Origin: Cloeon dipterum
Lineage: Eukaryota; Arthropoda; Insecta; Ephemeroptera; Baetidae
Reading direction: 5' to 3'
DNA length: 64,000 bases
NCBI RefSeq assembly: GCF_949628265.1
Contig: NC_088787.1
Location: forward strand, 13,010,501 to 13,074,500
The notes beneath the pieces were generated by a model that had not been told where the DNA came from, did no database searches, and saw only the letters and a list, made by a program, of their open reading frames with translations. This document shows positions 48,117-60,134 of this stretch, in pieces (position 1 is the stretch's first letter; each line of letters starts with the position of its first letter). The translations under genes and the position numbers were made by a program.

Positions 48117-49899
48117 CCCGCACAGAAAATTATATTCCAAAAATATCCGGAATAATCTTGGGCTATTCGATTTTTATCCGAAAAGATTAATCCAAAAAAT
48201 TAATCCAAGATTATTCCACGATTATTCCAGGTTAGCCACAGAATGTTTAAAGTTCACCCTTAAAATTAATCATCAGGAATATCCCTAGAATATTCCTGGC
48301 GGTGAAAATTTTATTAACCATGAATAAATATTCCAGGAACATTCTTTTGGATCATTGCAGGGTTAACCCAAAAAATTAATCTTATTAAATGTTCCAGAAA
48401 TATTCTTTTGGATCATTCCAGGGTTAACCCAAAAAATTAACCTTATGAATATTCCAGGAATATTTCTTCAAGATGCCCACTAGAATAATTAACTACTTCC
48501 CCATATTTTTCGAGCGGTTCTTAATTATTTAAAATTAAATACACGCGCATTCCACATTTTTATAGATTATTCAAACTTGTACGCGCAAAAAAATTCTCGC
48601 AAATATTTATTTTTAATTGTTTGATGTTTTACTTAATTAAAATATTACAACCAAACAATTTTTTATTATTCAACTAAAATTCATGAAGCCCCAGAGTCAA
48701 AAATTGAAATTTTGCTATAAATTCATTTTAATAAACTTTGTTACTATCACTAAAGCCAAATAAATTTTCCTAATTAAATTTAACGACAAACGGGCAAATC
48801 TTTAAATACAGATCTGGTCATGACGAAGGACAAAAAAGGGTTAAAAGGGCGATTTTAGTCTGCGCGCGGTAGCGGCGGCTGCACAAGCATGCACGCGCTT
48901 GCATGGAATGCCTTCTGCCTGCCTGTGTTATGGAGCGGGGGAGGGGGCGACGGGCAGCAGGACAGACAGGCAAGAACAAGCAGGCGACTTCCACTTCCAT
49001 AATTCCTGCTTCGCTCTCTTCTCTTTCTCTAGTCTAACGAAAGAGTCAAGCGAGTCGTTAACGGCCGTTCAAAGTTTAAGTTCAAAGTGTTTTAACGGAC
49101 ATCGGACATCGCTAGACGCCAAAAGTTAAGGACAATCGGACAGCCGGCGGTTCGGACGGATTGCCTGGATCGGCTGGACAAGGACGCGTCGGACGCTTAT
49201 TTGCCAACGGCTGCCGCGATCCTCAGTTTTGATTTAGGCGTCAAGATAAACGATACCGGCGTGTTAGAAAATTTTGTACATGGAAAAATTTAAGTTTCTG
49301 CCGGACGTCATTGTCACATCTCGCCAGTTCTTATGAGAATCCAACATAAAAGTATTAGGGGAGTCTTGCAGGAACTGGCGAGTTGTGTAGCCCGGCGGAA
49401 ACTGTATTTTTTCCATAATTTTTCATAATATGTATGTAATTGTTTGGATAAAAATAAATTATGCTATATTTTAAGTAATAAAGAATAAAGTTTTTGCTAT
49501 TTAAATCAACAATCCTAAATAAAAGCAAAAAAATAAAAATAAAATAAATAATATTCCAGGGTTATTCTCTAGGAACAATCTAGGGTTAACTTAAAAAAAT
49601 AATCCAGGGATAACTTATGTCACGCTTAAAGTTGTTCAAAGAATAATCGAAAGGTTAACCAAAATATTGTTCCAAGAATAACCCAGGGTTAATCCAAGAG
49701 GCAGAAAATAATTCTTCTCCAAGGATATTCCTGGGTTATTCCAGGAATATTTTTTCTGATTAACCAAAAAGGTTAACCTTGAACAAGAAAAAGCGTGACA
49801 TTAGTTAACTTTGGGATATAAAAGTCATTCCTGGCGGTTAATCTTTGGTGAAGATGGTATAGCCCAGGGTTAACTTTGGAACATATTTTTCTGTGCGGG
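48117..49899 (+). mobile_element. 1.78-kb transposon with TA target and subterminal repeats
   Basis: Inverted ends CCCGCACAGAAAA / TTTTTCTGTGCGGG are flanked by TA on both sides; the homologous site before RPS10 copy 2 (near 43160) is empty. Both flanks are full of short palindromic motifs (ATTCCAGGAATATT, CCAGGGTTAACC). The centre (48820-49260) is GC-richer and unrelated in composition, and 49279-49417 can fold into a long imperfect hairpin. No transposase ORF. A 62-bp piece of its right end recurs at 53943-54004. Confidence 0.8.
49279..49417 (+). repeat. long imperfect hairpin inside the TA element
   Basis: Arms AAGTTTCTGCCGG...ACATCTCGCCAGTTC and GAACTGGCGAGTTGTGT...CCGGCGGAAACT pair over about 45 bp with small interruptions, around a 40-nt loop. 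It could be a precursor of small RNAs or only a transposon end relic. Confidence 0.6.
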
Positions 49900-50198
49900 T
49901 ATGGGTATATTATTCTGCATTTATAGAATTATTCTGCTATTCAAAGAAGTTTCGTTCATTTATTCTTGTGGACCTATGCAGACCTATGACGATATTACAC
50001 TTACGTCGATTTTAACTTACATAATTATGGTTTAAAACTTAATGAAAAAGTTTGATCATAATTAAGAGCAACTTTATTTTCAACAGCCACAAAATCAATG
50101 TGAGTTCGGACAGTTAAATTTATTACAGTGCGATTTTTTTATTTGTTTCCTTTAATAATGAAACATTTTTTTTTATAGAAATACGCATAAGTAATGGA

Positions 50199-51788
50199 TT
50201 ACTGTGGGGGAGGAGCACCTCGTCCACGTCCAAATCCGCGCTGCAAAAGAGAAATGACAGTCAGCATCCCATAATTTAATGATAATTTTATTTAAGTGCA
50301 TCTGATAGACACTTACGAAATCGATCTCGGCAGCTCCAGCGCCAACTTCGGCCTTCTTGTCGGGAGCGCCAGGTCCCTTTCTGTAAGCCGCTCGATCTTC
50401 CGTCATTTTAGAAGAATCCGACTTGGGTGCTGAGGGGCGCGGCCTTGCAGCCTCTGTCCTAGTCTGCCTCTTCAAAGTGGCAGGAACAATCTAAAATACA
50501 AAACGATATTAAATAGTTGCAGTAAATTTCATGCATGGGCGATTTTTCTGTGATTGCTATTTGAATGAATCAAACAATTATCACAGAAAAAAAATTAGCA
50601 GTCAAATGCATCCCATGATTTTTACTTTGTTCTCGCTAAATGTTTCAATGAACTTTAAATTTTAACAATCAGATGTTTGCCATTCGAAAACAATCACAAT
50701 TAAATGAACGATTTCTAGTGATATAAAAACTCTGTCTCAGCCTCATTATCTGGAGGTGCCGGTGGTTATTTTTCCTGGCAAGTGAAAAATTGTTTACAAG
50801 GCACAGATGGCCAGATAAGAAGGAGACTCGTGGTATCCAGGGGGTTTAACCTATGAATTGCAGCTGAAGCAGCTTGAACTGTAACTGACCCAAAATCAGC
50901 TGTGGGGTTGATGGGACTGTACTAATTTTTACATTTATTCAAAATTCTTGATAATGGTAAAATATGATCATTAAAAGCACGAATCTTTTGTGAATTTTCA
51001 ACTAACATAGCCTGTGGTCACGTTGGCAAAAATCTTATAATTTTTTGGAACAGAATTTTAAATTTTAAATTAAGTTGCAAATTATTTAGACAGTTAACAA
51101 AATCCGCTTTTCGGCCGCGAGGCGAGATTATCAAAATTGAAAAACTTTTTAAGTCACACTTTTCAGCAGTTAAAAAAGGTCCGCAAAAATCAAAAATTTT
51201 TGCGAAAATAAACCCATTACATCAAAAAGCAAATTAAATAATTAATATATGTACTTATGAATTGTGTTAAATTAAAAACTACCCCGAATGGAATTGAAGA
51301 CGTGTGTGCTAATCACAGAACAAAGTACATAATCTCACGTTTCCATTCCCTGTTATTTCACTTTCGATTCATAACTTTAAACTCTCCTGCATGGTTAATT
51401 CCTCAAATAAATATTTATAATAGACTCGAAAGCAAACAGAATTTAAATTATGTATGCCGTGTTTATTCACACACCTCTGGGGGAAGGTGGAGGAAAGTCC
51501 TAAGGTAGTTGATGCCCTCGTTGTTGAGGTACCAATAGTAGTGCCTCCAGGCGAACTGTTCATTTACCAACCCTCGGCTCTTCAACGACTGAAAGATGCA
51601 AATAGTAAAACTACTGAAATAAATCAAAAACTTGAAAATTGTACCTGCATGGCCTTGATAACATGGAGATTGCTAATGGCCTCCAGTTCGGGGTGCTTCG
51701 GTGCGTGGAAATCCTTCTTGGCCACCATCACACCTTCCTTGAAAAGGTACTCATAGATGGCCAAACGATCCTTCTTGGACATCAGCAT
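50199..51788 (-). CDS. RpS10: ribosomal protein S10 (eS10), copy 3
   Basis: Exons 51788-51645, 51588-51475, 50490-50317 and 50240-50199, a uniform shift of 6,728 bp from copy 2, with which it appears base-identical across exons and introns as far as I compared. The same 157-residue protein is encoded. Homology continues upstream to about 52278 (GCGGCGATTGCCAGTA), where it resembles copy 1 rather than copy 2, so copy 2 lost or replaced that piece. Intact splice sites; presumably expressed. Confidence 0.95.
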
Positions 51789-52279
51789 CCTGAAATCAAG
51801 TCAAAAGAGACCGTGCTTAGATGTGACCGAGACCCGAGATGTACATGTGGGTCGAACGTAAACATCAGTGGGTGACAACAATTTTCGGTCCGGATTTCTC
51901 AGACAAGGAAAATAAAAAAATAGTAATTAATGTTCCAGGGCTTAGGTACGGGTCTTAAACTATTAAAATATTAGGTCGAATTACTTGGATAGCTTTAGAT
52001 GTCTACACCATAGAAGGATGAAAATCTGAAAATCAAATGTGCGGCATATGCGCTTGCTACTCGGGCAAATGCAACTGATCAAAGGACAAAGGAGGCGTGG
52101 TTATTAAGTCCGTGTCAGTCGCATGGATAACGCAGCCATGTTGGAAGTTTAAATGAAAAACGCGGCAAACTTGGTGATGAAAAGTTACCGCATTTTCGCA
52201 TTTCGCATGACATAATATAATGAGTAACATCCGTAAAAATAAGTATTCTGTGGCTGCGGCGATTGCCAGTAACTTCTTT

Positions 52280-53495
52280 TATTCCTCTTGTGACGTTTTT
52301 TGATAAATTATTGGCTCCTTCAAATAAAATCCAGTATCGGTTTACACTTTTGCACAGTCTTCCTTAATCAAAAGTAAGTTGATGCCTAATAGGTTTATTT
52401 TATATATATATGGGTCGGCGACCAAACCACTTTCCTATCTTCCCGTTTTAAAAATATAGCTCAAAATCCGGCCATATAGACGCGGGGTGATGTAGAATGA
52501 AGTTCGAAGCAGTCGACCTCAATACAGCTCATATTAGGAGAATTAAAAATGAAAAACTCGGCCGTTTTCCGTTTATTCTGTGGGCAGCGGGGGCGGCAAT
52601 GATGCCTAAAAGTCGCATACAATTTTACAGTGAATATAACTAACATACTGGTTTTTCACATCCGCCTGTGTTTGGTTTTCAAAATCGCACCATTTTCGAA
52701 TTACCACAAGAATTCCCCCCCCCCCCCCCGAATTTTCGAAATTTTCAAAAAAATTGCTATACCACAATGCAGATTTTTGCGGCTAATGCCGCCAAGCCCT
52801 CAGCTGTTGCAGGTTTCGAATAACCAAAATTTTGCGTGAGATTTGGATAGATTTCTGCTACGTGGTATTTCCACAGGGGCAGAATTTTTAATTTTATTTT
52901 CGATATCCTCTGACTTTTGGTGTCTATATCTTGGGTCTAAAAAACAAACATTAAATTAAACGGGCAAAGATTTTGATGTGGAATTTGTCTGGGAACATTT
53001 TGAGATCAATTACGACCTGATTCAATCAGTATTCTAGGACTATATTGTTTTTAATGTGGTTTTTGCCTTTACTCCATATAGGAATAATAAGATGGAAATT
53101 GAAAATTTGCAATATTTTCCACAAAGGCTTTCACTATGGAATCCCACGTGATTCATCGAACGCGTAGGTCATTTGCCGGTCTAGAAACCAATTTTCTGAT
53201 TTTTAGAGCTCATAAAAAAAAGAAAACAAATTTTTTCGTAATTTCAGGCTTAGCGACACCTTCCGGTTTCCGGCGTTAATATCTTGGGTCCAAGGAAGAA
53301 AATTAAAAAAAAAATTGATATAGAGTCGTCGATGAGTAATATATCTGGAATCTTTTTTAGACTAAATATGAGCTGATCAAATCAAAATCCTATAGAACAG
53401 GTGAAATTTTGAACTTTGAAAAATGTTATTTTTTTCGTTTTCCCATATGGATAACATAGGAAGTGGGAAATTATAATTTGGGGAATTTGTAGTAA
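52280..53495. other. unassigned repetitive-looking spacer
   Basis: Begins where RPS10 homology ends. Contains a C15-like tract near 52716 and many TTTTCGAAATTTTC-type motifs similar in style to 46-47 kb and 58-60 kb. No gene and no clear element ends. Confidence 0.4.
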
Positions 53496-53942
53496 TAATT
53501 ATAATTCGGCTACGAATACTACCAAATCGTCTTGTAATACACGAACAATTATGCGAAACCGAGTTAGTATTTTTCTAGCTGTTAGAGTTTTACATGACGA
53601 TAGTACGATCAATATTATTTGTAACGAATCAATCAATGTAAAATATTCGGGCACAAAAAAGGGAGCGTGGAGGGAGAGTCTCAGGTTATACAACCACCCT
53701 TCAAGGAGGGGAGCGCTCGCACACACACCCGCGACGTCTCCGGGCTTCTCCTGCTGGCGGCGGACTGGACATGTCGGGCCACCTCTCGCTCTCTCCCTTA
53801 CTCATCCCTTGGGTAGCAGCAGTGTAAATACTATCACCGCCGTTCACATCAATAAACCGGGACCATAGGTATGGATTTGAAACCACCGACCCTACTTTCC
53901 TTTATCGACTGGCTAAATACGCCAGTCAACCCCTTTCCGTAT

Positions 53943-54046
53943 AACTTTGGGACATAAAAAAGTCATTCCTGGCGGTTAATCTTTGGTGAAGTTGGTATAG
54001 CCCATCGTTCGATGTCGACTGCGCTTCGCAAATTCACACTCCGCTA
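53943..54046. repeat. composite of two transposon fragments
   Basis: 53943-54004 matches the right end of the TA element (49808-49869: GTCATTCCTGGCGGTTAATC). 54005-54045 is the reverse complement of about 58122-58162 (CGATGTCGACTGCGCTTCGC). The hAT copy 2 starts directly after it. Confidence 0.75.
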
Positions 54047-57000
54047 CAGGCCCGGACTGGTAATCGGGCGCACCGGGCGAAACCCCGGTGGGCCGCGGCC
54101 CAAGTGGGCCGCCCGGACCGCCCAATATTTCCAAGACTGTCAAGCAGCCCGCGTTTGTGGCTGTCGCAGCCCATTTTTTGTGGTTTTTCCGTGCTGGAGC
54201 TGGCGGCAACATAAGTTCAATTCTTTGTTGTGGCTAAAACATTTTCAAAATCAAAGGAAAAATCTTGAAAATAAAAAATCGAAAAAATTTTCATTTTCGT
54301 TGCGCCCACCGGGCCACCGCTTTGGTCGTTGGGCCCGCTCCTCGTTAAATTCATGTTATCATATTTTTATTGGGGAGTGATCAAACGGGAAAAACTATCA
54401 TATCCTTGATTTTTCTGTCTTACACAGGAATAAAAATTAAATCGAGAGCTTGATCAGGTATGTACAAGGACTCGGCGGCCCCCTCTTCGAGATTGAAAAA
54501 TTCGCTTTGCGTGTTTCATACTAGCGCGGAAACTATTGAATGCATTATTTGGGCTGCGTTTTTATTAGATTTGGATGAGAATAGGCCAACAAACGGCCGA
54601 AGGAGCTAAAACTTCTTTTTTCCATTTTCGAACTATTGACCGGCGGCAGGCGTGCCTGGCGAGCTAAAACCAAAGCGGCTAATCAAAATTTGGCGAGGCT
54701 GGCTGATGTGAGTGCTCTAGCATACGTTTCTATTTTTATTTAGAAGTCAAATATGTAAAAAAATTTCAAGAAAAAATTAATGTCAAGCTGATTTGTTCAA
54801 AAGGGAAAAAAGGTAATATTAATCTGAAAAAATATTTATTTATTGCTCTGAACCTCATACAAGAGTGAATTTTGAGGAACACACAGATTTTAGCAACGCA
54901 ACCTTATTCAACTGTCAAGTTTTCCCTGTTTTCCAAAATAATTGGGCCAGAATAGGTCGATTATTGATGTATTTGATGTCACTCCATCCATTTCAGATGA
55001 TATATATATATATGTGAGCAGTTATTTGCGAGATTGGAGGTCGATTGGACGCGATTTTTCAGCGTTGAAATTTTTAGGTGGCAGTCATATTTGCTTAAAG
55101 TACTTGTTAATAGATGGTGAAATTCCAAATTTGAAGCTCGGGAATGGGGGCGTTCCCTATTTTTTCGGTATCTAAAAAATACCCAAAAAAGGAATTCTGT
55201 TAATGAATTCTAAACTGCAACTCTTGACTGCGTTGAGGTATCACGTTGAAATTTTCACTGCCTAACCTAGTTTTTAATCCTGAACAACTTTTGTATTTAC
55301 AAAAAATTCGCAGGTCGAAGGTCAAGGTCACCTTTCGCGACCTTTTTTCGAAAATTCAAAATTAAGGGATGATAGCCCCCTACGATTTTTTTGGGGTTCA
55401 GGGCTGAAATGTAGCCCGTGAAATTATGCACAAGCACACCAAGTTTCATAGGTGCAATCGCGATACTTTTGCTGCAATTTGAATTTGAAGTTTGAAAACC
55501 TGCTCGAGGCCGCTTGACCGCGCATGCACTCAGAGCGGCGAGTTCGCCTCTCTTTCGTAAAGTTGATTTTTTTCACATTTCACTTGCTTAGAAACACCAA
55601 GAGGGCCTAGGGTAGACCAAGGAAGGTCGAAATCGACCTTCAGGGTCTGTCCCTGACGTGACCCTGAGATACAAAATTTCGAAAATTTCCAATTTCATCG
55701 AACTTTGTGTCTTTTCATAGGTTTTCACCACTGTACAGCTCAAATATAGAGCCAAAATTGCCGAATTACAATCCTGAAACCGGTTCTTGAAGTAATTGTG
55801 GTAGCCATTCATCCAGACGTGATGTGCAAAATGGTCAAATTTTGAAATCTTTAATTTATGATATGATTCTTCTGTTTTGTACACACAAAGTTCATATTGA
55901 GTGTTAAAAATTAACGATTGTTTTTAAAAAAGAGTTACAAAATTTATTTAGAGCAAAGAACAATTAAATTACATGTTTAATTTTTTTTATAAAAAGAAAG
56001 GATACAAAAATATTTGGTTTTTAAAAGTAGCTTATTTGCCAGTGCATTTAATAACATTTTTTCATAGTATTAAGCATAAGATCCTTTATTATCAACACAT
56101 ATTATGAACTTCATGTGTGCAAAATAGAAGCATCTCATAAATTTAAGAATTTAAAATTTTGACCATTTTGCACATCACGTCTGGATTAATTGCTACCACA
56201 ATTACTTCAAGAACCGGTTTCAGGATTTTCATTCGGCAATTTTGGCTCTATATTTGAGCTGTACAGTGGTGAAAACCTATGAAAAGACACCAAGTTCGAT
56301 GAAATTGGAAATTTTCGAAATTTTGTATCTCAGGGTCACGTCAGGGACAGACCCTGAAGGTCGATTTCGACCTTCCTTGGTCTACCCTAGGCCCTCTTGG
56401 TGTTTCTAAGCAAGTGAAATGTGAAAAAAATCAACTTTACGAAAGAGAGGCGAACTCGCCGCTCTGAGTGCATGCGCGGTCAAGCGGCCTCGAGCAGGTT
56501 TTCAAACTTCAAATTCAAATTGCAGCAAAAGTATCGCGATTGCACCTATGAAACTTGGTGTGCTTGTGCATAATTTCACGGGCTACATTTCAGCCCTGAA
56601 CCCCAAAAAAATCGTAGGGGGCTATCATCCCTTAATTTTGAATTTTCGAAAAAAGGTCGCGAAAGGTGACCTTGACCTTCGACCTGCGAATTTTTTGTAA
56701 ATACAAAAGTTGTTCAGGATCAAAAACTAGGTTGGGCAGTGAAAATTTCAAGGTGATACCTCAATGCAGTCAAGAGTTGCAGTTTACAATTCATTAACAC
56801 AATTCGTTTTTCGGGTATTTTTTAGATACCGAAAAAATAGGGAACGCCCCCATTCCCGAGCTTCAAATTTGGAATTTCACCATCTATTAACAAGTACTTT
56901 AAGCAAATATAACTGCCACCTAAAAATTTCAACGCTGAAAAATCGCGTCCAATCGACCTCCAATCTCGCAAATAACTGCTCATGTATTTTTACTGCACAA

Positions 57001-57713
57001 CTAAATAATCCGTACAAGTAAAAAATCAGTCGACATGAATGGCAGCTTCCTCGAAGAATAGCGCGAGCTTTATATTTTTCTGTATTTCTACAGAAATATC
57101 CTGCTCAACTAGTTTCGGCTACTGGTTGTAGTCCTAATTCATGAGCTTCCTCTCCCGACAAGTGGCTGAGCAGGACATTATTTCTGTAGAAACGCGGAAA
57201 AACAAACAGCTCGCTATCAGGGTTGTATTTGCTTTAATAATACCACTCGATTTTGTTCACCACTGCTTTTTAACGGTTTCTACCACTCAATTTTGCACAT
57301 TTCTTGCGCAAGAAATTCAAGAAATGAATTTATTCCATTTTCACCTTATGAAAATCTAAGATTTTCGTTCGGAAGTGGTCAAAATTTCCTCTACTGTACA
57401 CATTTTTTTCTTTTAAATTGCCATTTGCTGCCTCAATTTCTCCAAATGGTTCTTTAAAAAATTTTGAAGTCGAGGTCATGAGCAAATAATTAGAAAATTA
57501 TTGAAAACTGAGGTGCAAATATGGCCTGCAAGAAAATGGTAAAAAATTGGAAAAAAAGTTTTTACCACTGCACCGCGCAGGAAACTACCTTTCATTTAAA
57601 TGGAAAATTATAAAAGGTCGGGGGGGGGGGGGGGGGGTAGTGGGCTGCGGTGGCTCGGTGGGCCGCGAAAATCAACAGTCCCCGGTAAAAAATTTGGTGC
57701 CAGTCCGGGCCTG
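54047..57713 (-). mobile_element. non-autonomous hAT element, copy 2, interrupted
   Basis: Inverted relative to copy 1, with both CAGGCCCGGACTGG-type ends. Without the 1,966-bp fold-back insertion (55016-56981) and its 4-bp duplication it is 1,697 bp, matching copy 1 (1,695 bp). Flanking 8-mers (CTCCGCTA, ATGCTCAC) do not match, unlike copy 1. Carries the nested family B MITE at about 57218-57581. Confidence 0.88.
55016..56981. mobile_element. long fold-back transposon, arms about 885 bp
   Basis: Left arm 55016-55900 and right arm 56100-56981 are near-perfect reverse complements starting GAGCAGTTATTTGCGAGATT, separated by about 200 bp. ATGT flanks both sides (55012-55015, 56982-56985) and occurs once at the matching site of hAT copy 1 (near 38150), so the target duplication is 4 bp. 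No ORF that looks like a transposase. The superfamily is not assigned; 4-bp duplications occur, for example, in Sola elements. Confidence 0.9.
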
Positions 57714-58114
57714 ATGCTCACTGCTCGATCAATGTCAGTTTTTATACAATGAAAATGTCCTTCTTCTTTTCATGACCCCAAAAGGAGAGTGCTGTCCTTT
57801 TGTCTGCCTTCAGGAGAAAAATTCACAGCACATTTTGAATCCACTTAACAAAAGAGGGAATTCCATCCCTGAAATCGCGGAGTCCGATCCGAAAAATTCC
57901 AACGTCGGCATAAACTTTGGCTGTGGAGGAAGAGACCAATAATTGGTGTCTACCCTCCCAGGTCGATTGTTGCGCCGGTACAATGCAAAATGCTCAGGCG
58001 AAAAAGGTGTCTTATGGAAAACTCAGGTTAAATTTTTCCGAGACACGAACCTTCGTTTTTCTATCGTGCAAACAGGTTTTCCAGGGTAAAATCTCCCGGG
58101 GATTCCGAATCTGG
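57714..58114. other. spacer, nothing assigned
   Basis: A 400-bp stretch between hAT copy 2 and the GC-rich relic. No gene or element boundary recognised. Confidence 0.35.
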
Positions 58115-58410
58115 CAGCGGAGTGTGAATTTGCGAAGCGCAGTCGACATCGAACGATTTTGCAGAGCGCGTTGTGGCGGTGCGGGTTTTGGTTGCAAAAG
58201 GCACGATTTTGTGGTACAAAATCGAGCGCCGCCGTCGTGCTTCACAAAAAAGAGCGGCGCTAAAGTCCTGCGCTTCGCTATAACGAGCGGCGCCGCCATC
58301 CCGCACTCCGCCAAAAAGAGCGCCTCCGCCAAAAAGAGCGCCTCCGCCACGCGCACCGCCACACCGCGCAATCCGCACCGCGCCGCCGCCGAAATTGGAA
58401 AAAGTAATTA
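58115..58410 (+). repeat. GC-rich relic related to the 45.8-47.9 kb insertion
   Basis: Contains CGAACGATTTTGCAGAGCGCG and runs of GCGCCTCCGCCAAAAAGAGC in tandem (two adjacent copies near 58317-58347). Composition and the CGATTTTGC core match the tandem repeats at 47400-47760. The 164-codon ORF here is repeat-driven and not taken as a gene. Confidence 0.5.
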
Positions 58411-58809
58411 ATGATGCCAGAAAAACCGCGTAAAAACAGTCATAAGGTTGCGCGACCTGTGGAAGATCGGTTACAGTCCAGGGTTTAAAATCGTCGCGCA
58501 AAAAGGGTGTTTTTTGAGGGTATAGGGTTGCGTGGCTGACATAGGATGACGGTCGACGTCAAAGTCGACAAAAAGTGTCGTGTCGTGCATGTTTTCAGGG
58601 TGAAATTTTCCGCAAAGACCAAATTTGAGGTTGAAAACTTGAAATTGTTCGGAGTTTTTTAGATTGTTAAGAAAATTCGACCAAAACCCGACTTTTCGTT
58701 ACCAACCGAGGACCGCATTTCGTATGGGAGGTCAAATGTCATAAATCTTGACACAAAAACGTGAAATTCGGTTTGTGGGCACAAAATAAAGTGCTGAGCA
58801 GAAAAAAAT

Positions 58810-59815
58810 TTTGGTTTTTGAAAATCAGACAAAAATTGTCCATTTTCATAAGGGGTCTGTGTTTGGCATTGCAGCTCAACACCTATGGGTCTGAGAGCAA
58901 AAATAAGCACAGATTCTGAAAGCTGATAAAATTTGCAATCTTCTTCGTGGCGAAAAAATTTTCCTCCGCCTTCGAATTTTCCGAAAAAATTCCATTAATA
59001 AATCACTTGACTTCTTGGGAAAAGGAAAAATATCGAGAAAAAATTTTCAAGATAGCGAAACTTTAGCTCAAGTCTTCATTAACTTCTCATGAAAAAATAA
59101 AACCTTTCGTGCAAGCCGTTTTTGTGCTGCGCGCGATTTCCCAAGTGTCCAACTTGAAAAACCGAAAAAAAAATCGAAAGTTTCCAAAAATAGTCAAATT
59201 GCACATTTTCGGACTCGTCGTGAAATGCGGATTCCAAAAATGTTTTTTTTTTTAAATCGGATAACTTTGCGAAAAGTTACACCATTTTTAAAATGTGGAA
59301 ATTTTCAAAAATTTCTTTAATGTTTCAAAGTTCCATAACTTTTCGAATAATGCTCGGATTTTCAAAAACCAAACATTTTTGGAATCAGCACTTCGTGTGG
59401 AGTCTGAAAATGTGCAATTTGACCATTTTTGAACTCTTTCGATTTTTTCGGTTTTTTCAAGTTGGACACTTGGGAAATCGCGCGCAGCACGAAAATGGCT
59501 TGAACGAATGTTTTTATTTTTTCACGAGACGTTAATAAAGACCCCAGCTAAGTTTTGGCTATCTTGAAAATTTTTTCTCGATATTTTTCTTTTTCCCAAG
59601 AAGTTTAGTGAATTTTCAAAGGAATTTTCCGGGAAAGTCGAAGGCGAAAGAAATTTTTGTTCCACACAATGAAGATTGCAAATTTTATCAGCTTTCAGAA
59701 TCTGTGCTTATTTTTGCTTTTTGACCCATAGGTGTTGAGCTGCAAGGCCAAACACGGACCCCTTATGAAAGTGGACAATTTTGGTCTGATTTTCAAAAAC
59801 TAAAATTTTTCCAGA
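58810..59815. mobile_element. second long inverted repeat, possible fold-back element
   Basis: The sequence from about 58810 to 59260 is mirrored, with mismatches, at about 59330-59815. Paired landmarks are CACCTATGGGTC/GACCCATAGGTG, GATTTCCCAAGTGTCCAACTTG/CAAGTTGGACACTTGGGAAATC-like blocks, and TTTTATCAGCTTTCAGAATC opposite its complement. The centre is near 59295. The arms are more diverged than in the 55-57 kb element and the outer ends are not defined. Confidence 0.75.
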
Positions 59816-60134
59816 CCAACTTGCCATTTTCTAGCAGCATACCGAATTTCGACTTTATTCGACAGGATTTGTCCCCTAACTCTCCCCTCGAGCTGAGCTT
59901 CCCGACACGTGTTGCCGGAGTTAGACATTTTCACCGATTTTCATGAAAAATCATAATTTTTTCGATTGTTTCACATCAACAATGGCTTCGCCGGAAAATT
60001 TCAGCCAGAATCGATGTTGTGCTTCACATTTTGTGAGAAAATTTGGGAAAGCCGTAATTTTTGGTGACCTGAAATTCAAAATTTCGCTTCCCTGAAAAAT
60101 TTAACATTGCAAATCGAAAAAATAACGCCAGATT

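Noticed and set aside
53497-53935. possible solo LTR (TG start, AATAAA inside, hairpin GACTGGC...GCCAGTC near the end)
   Set aside because: No matching target duplication and no convincing CA terminus; no second copy in the window.
57917-58501. 164- and 146-codon ORFs on opposite strands
   Set aside because: They overlap the GC-rich relic with short tandem repeats; no protein family is recognised.
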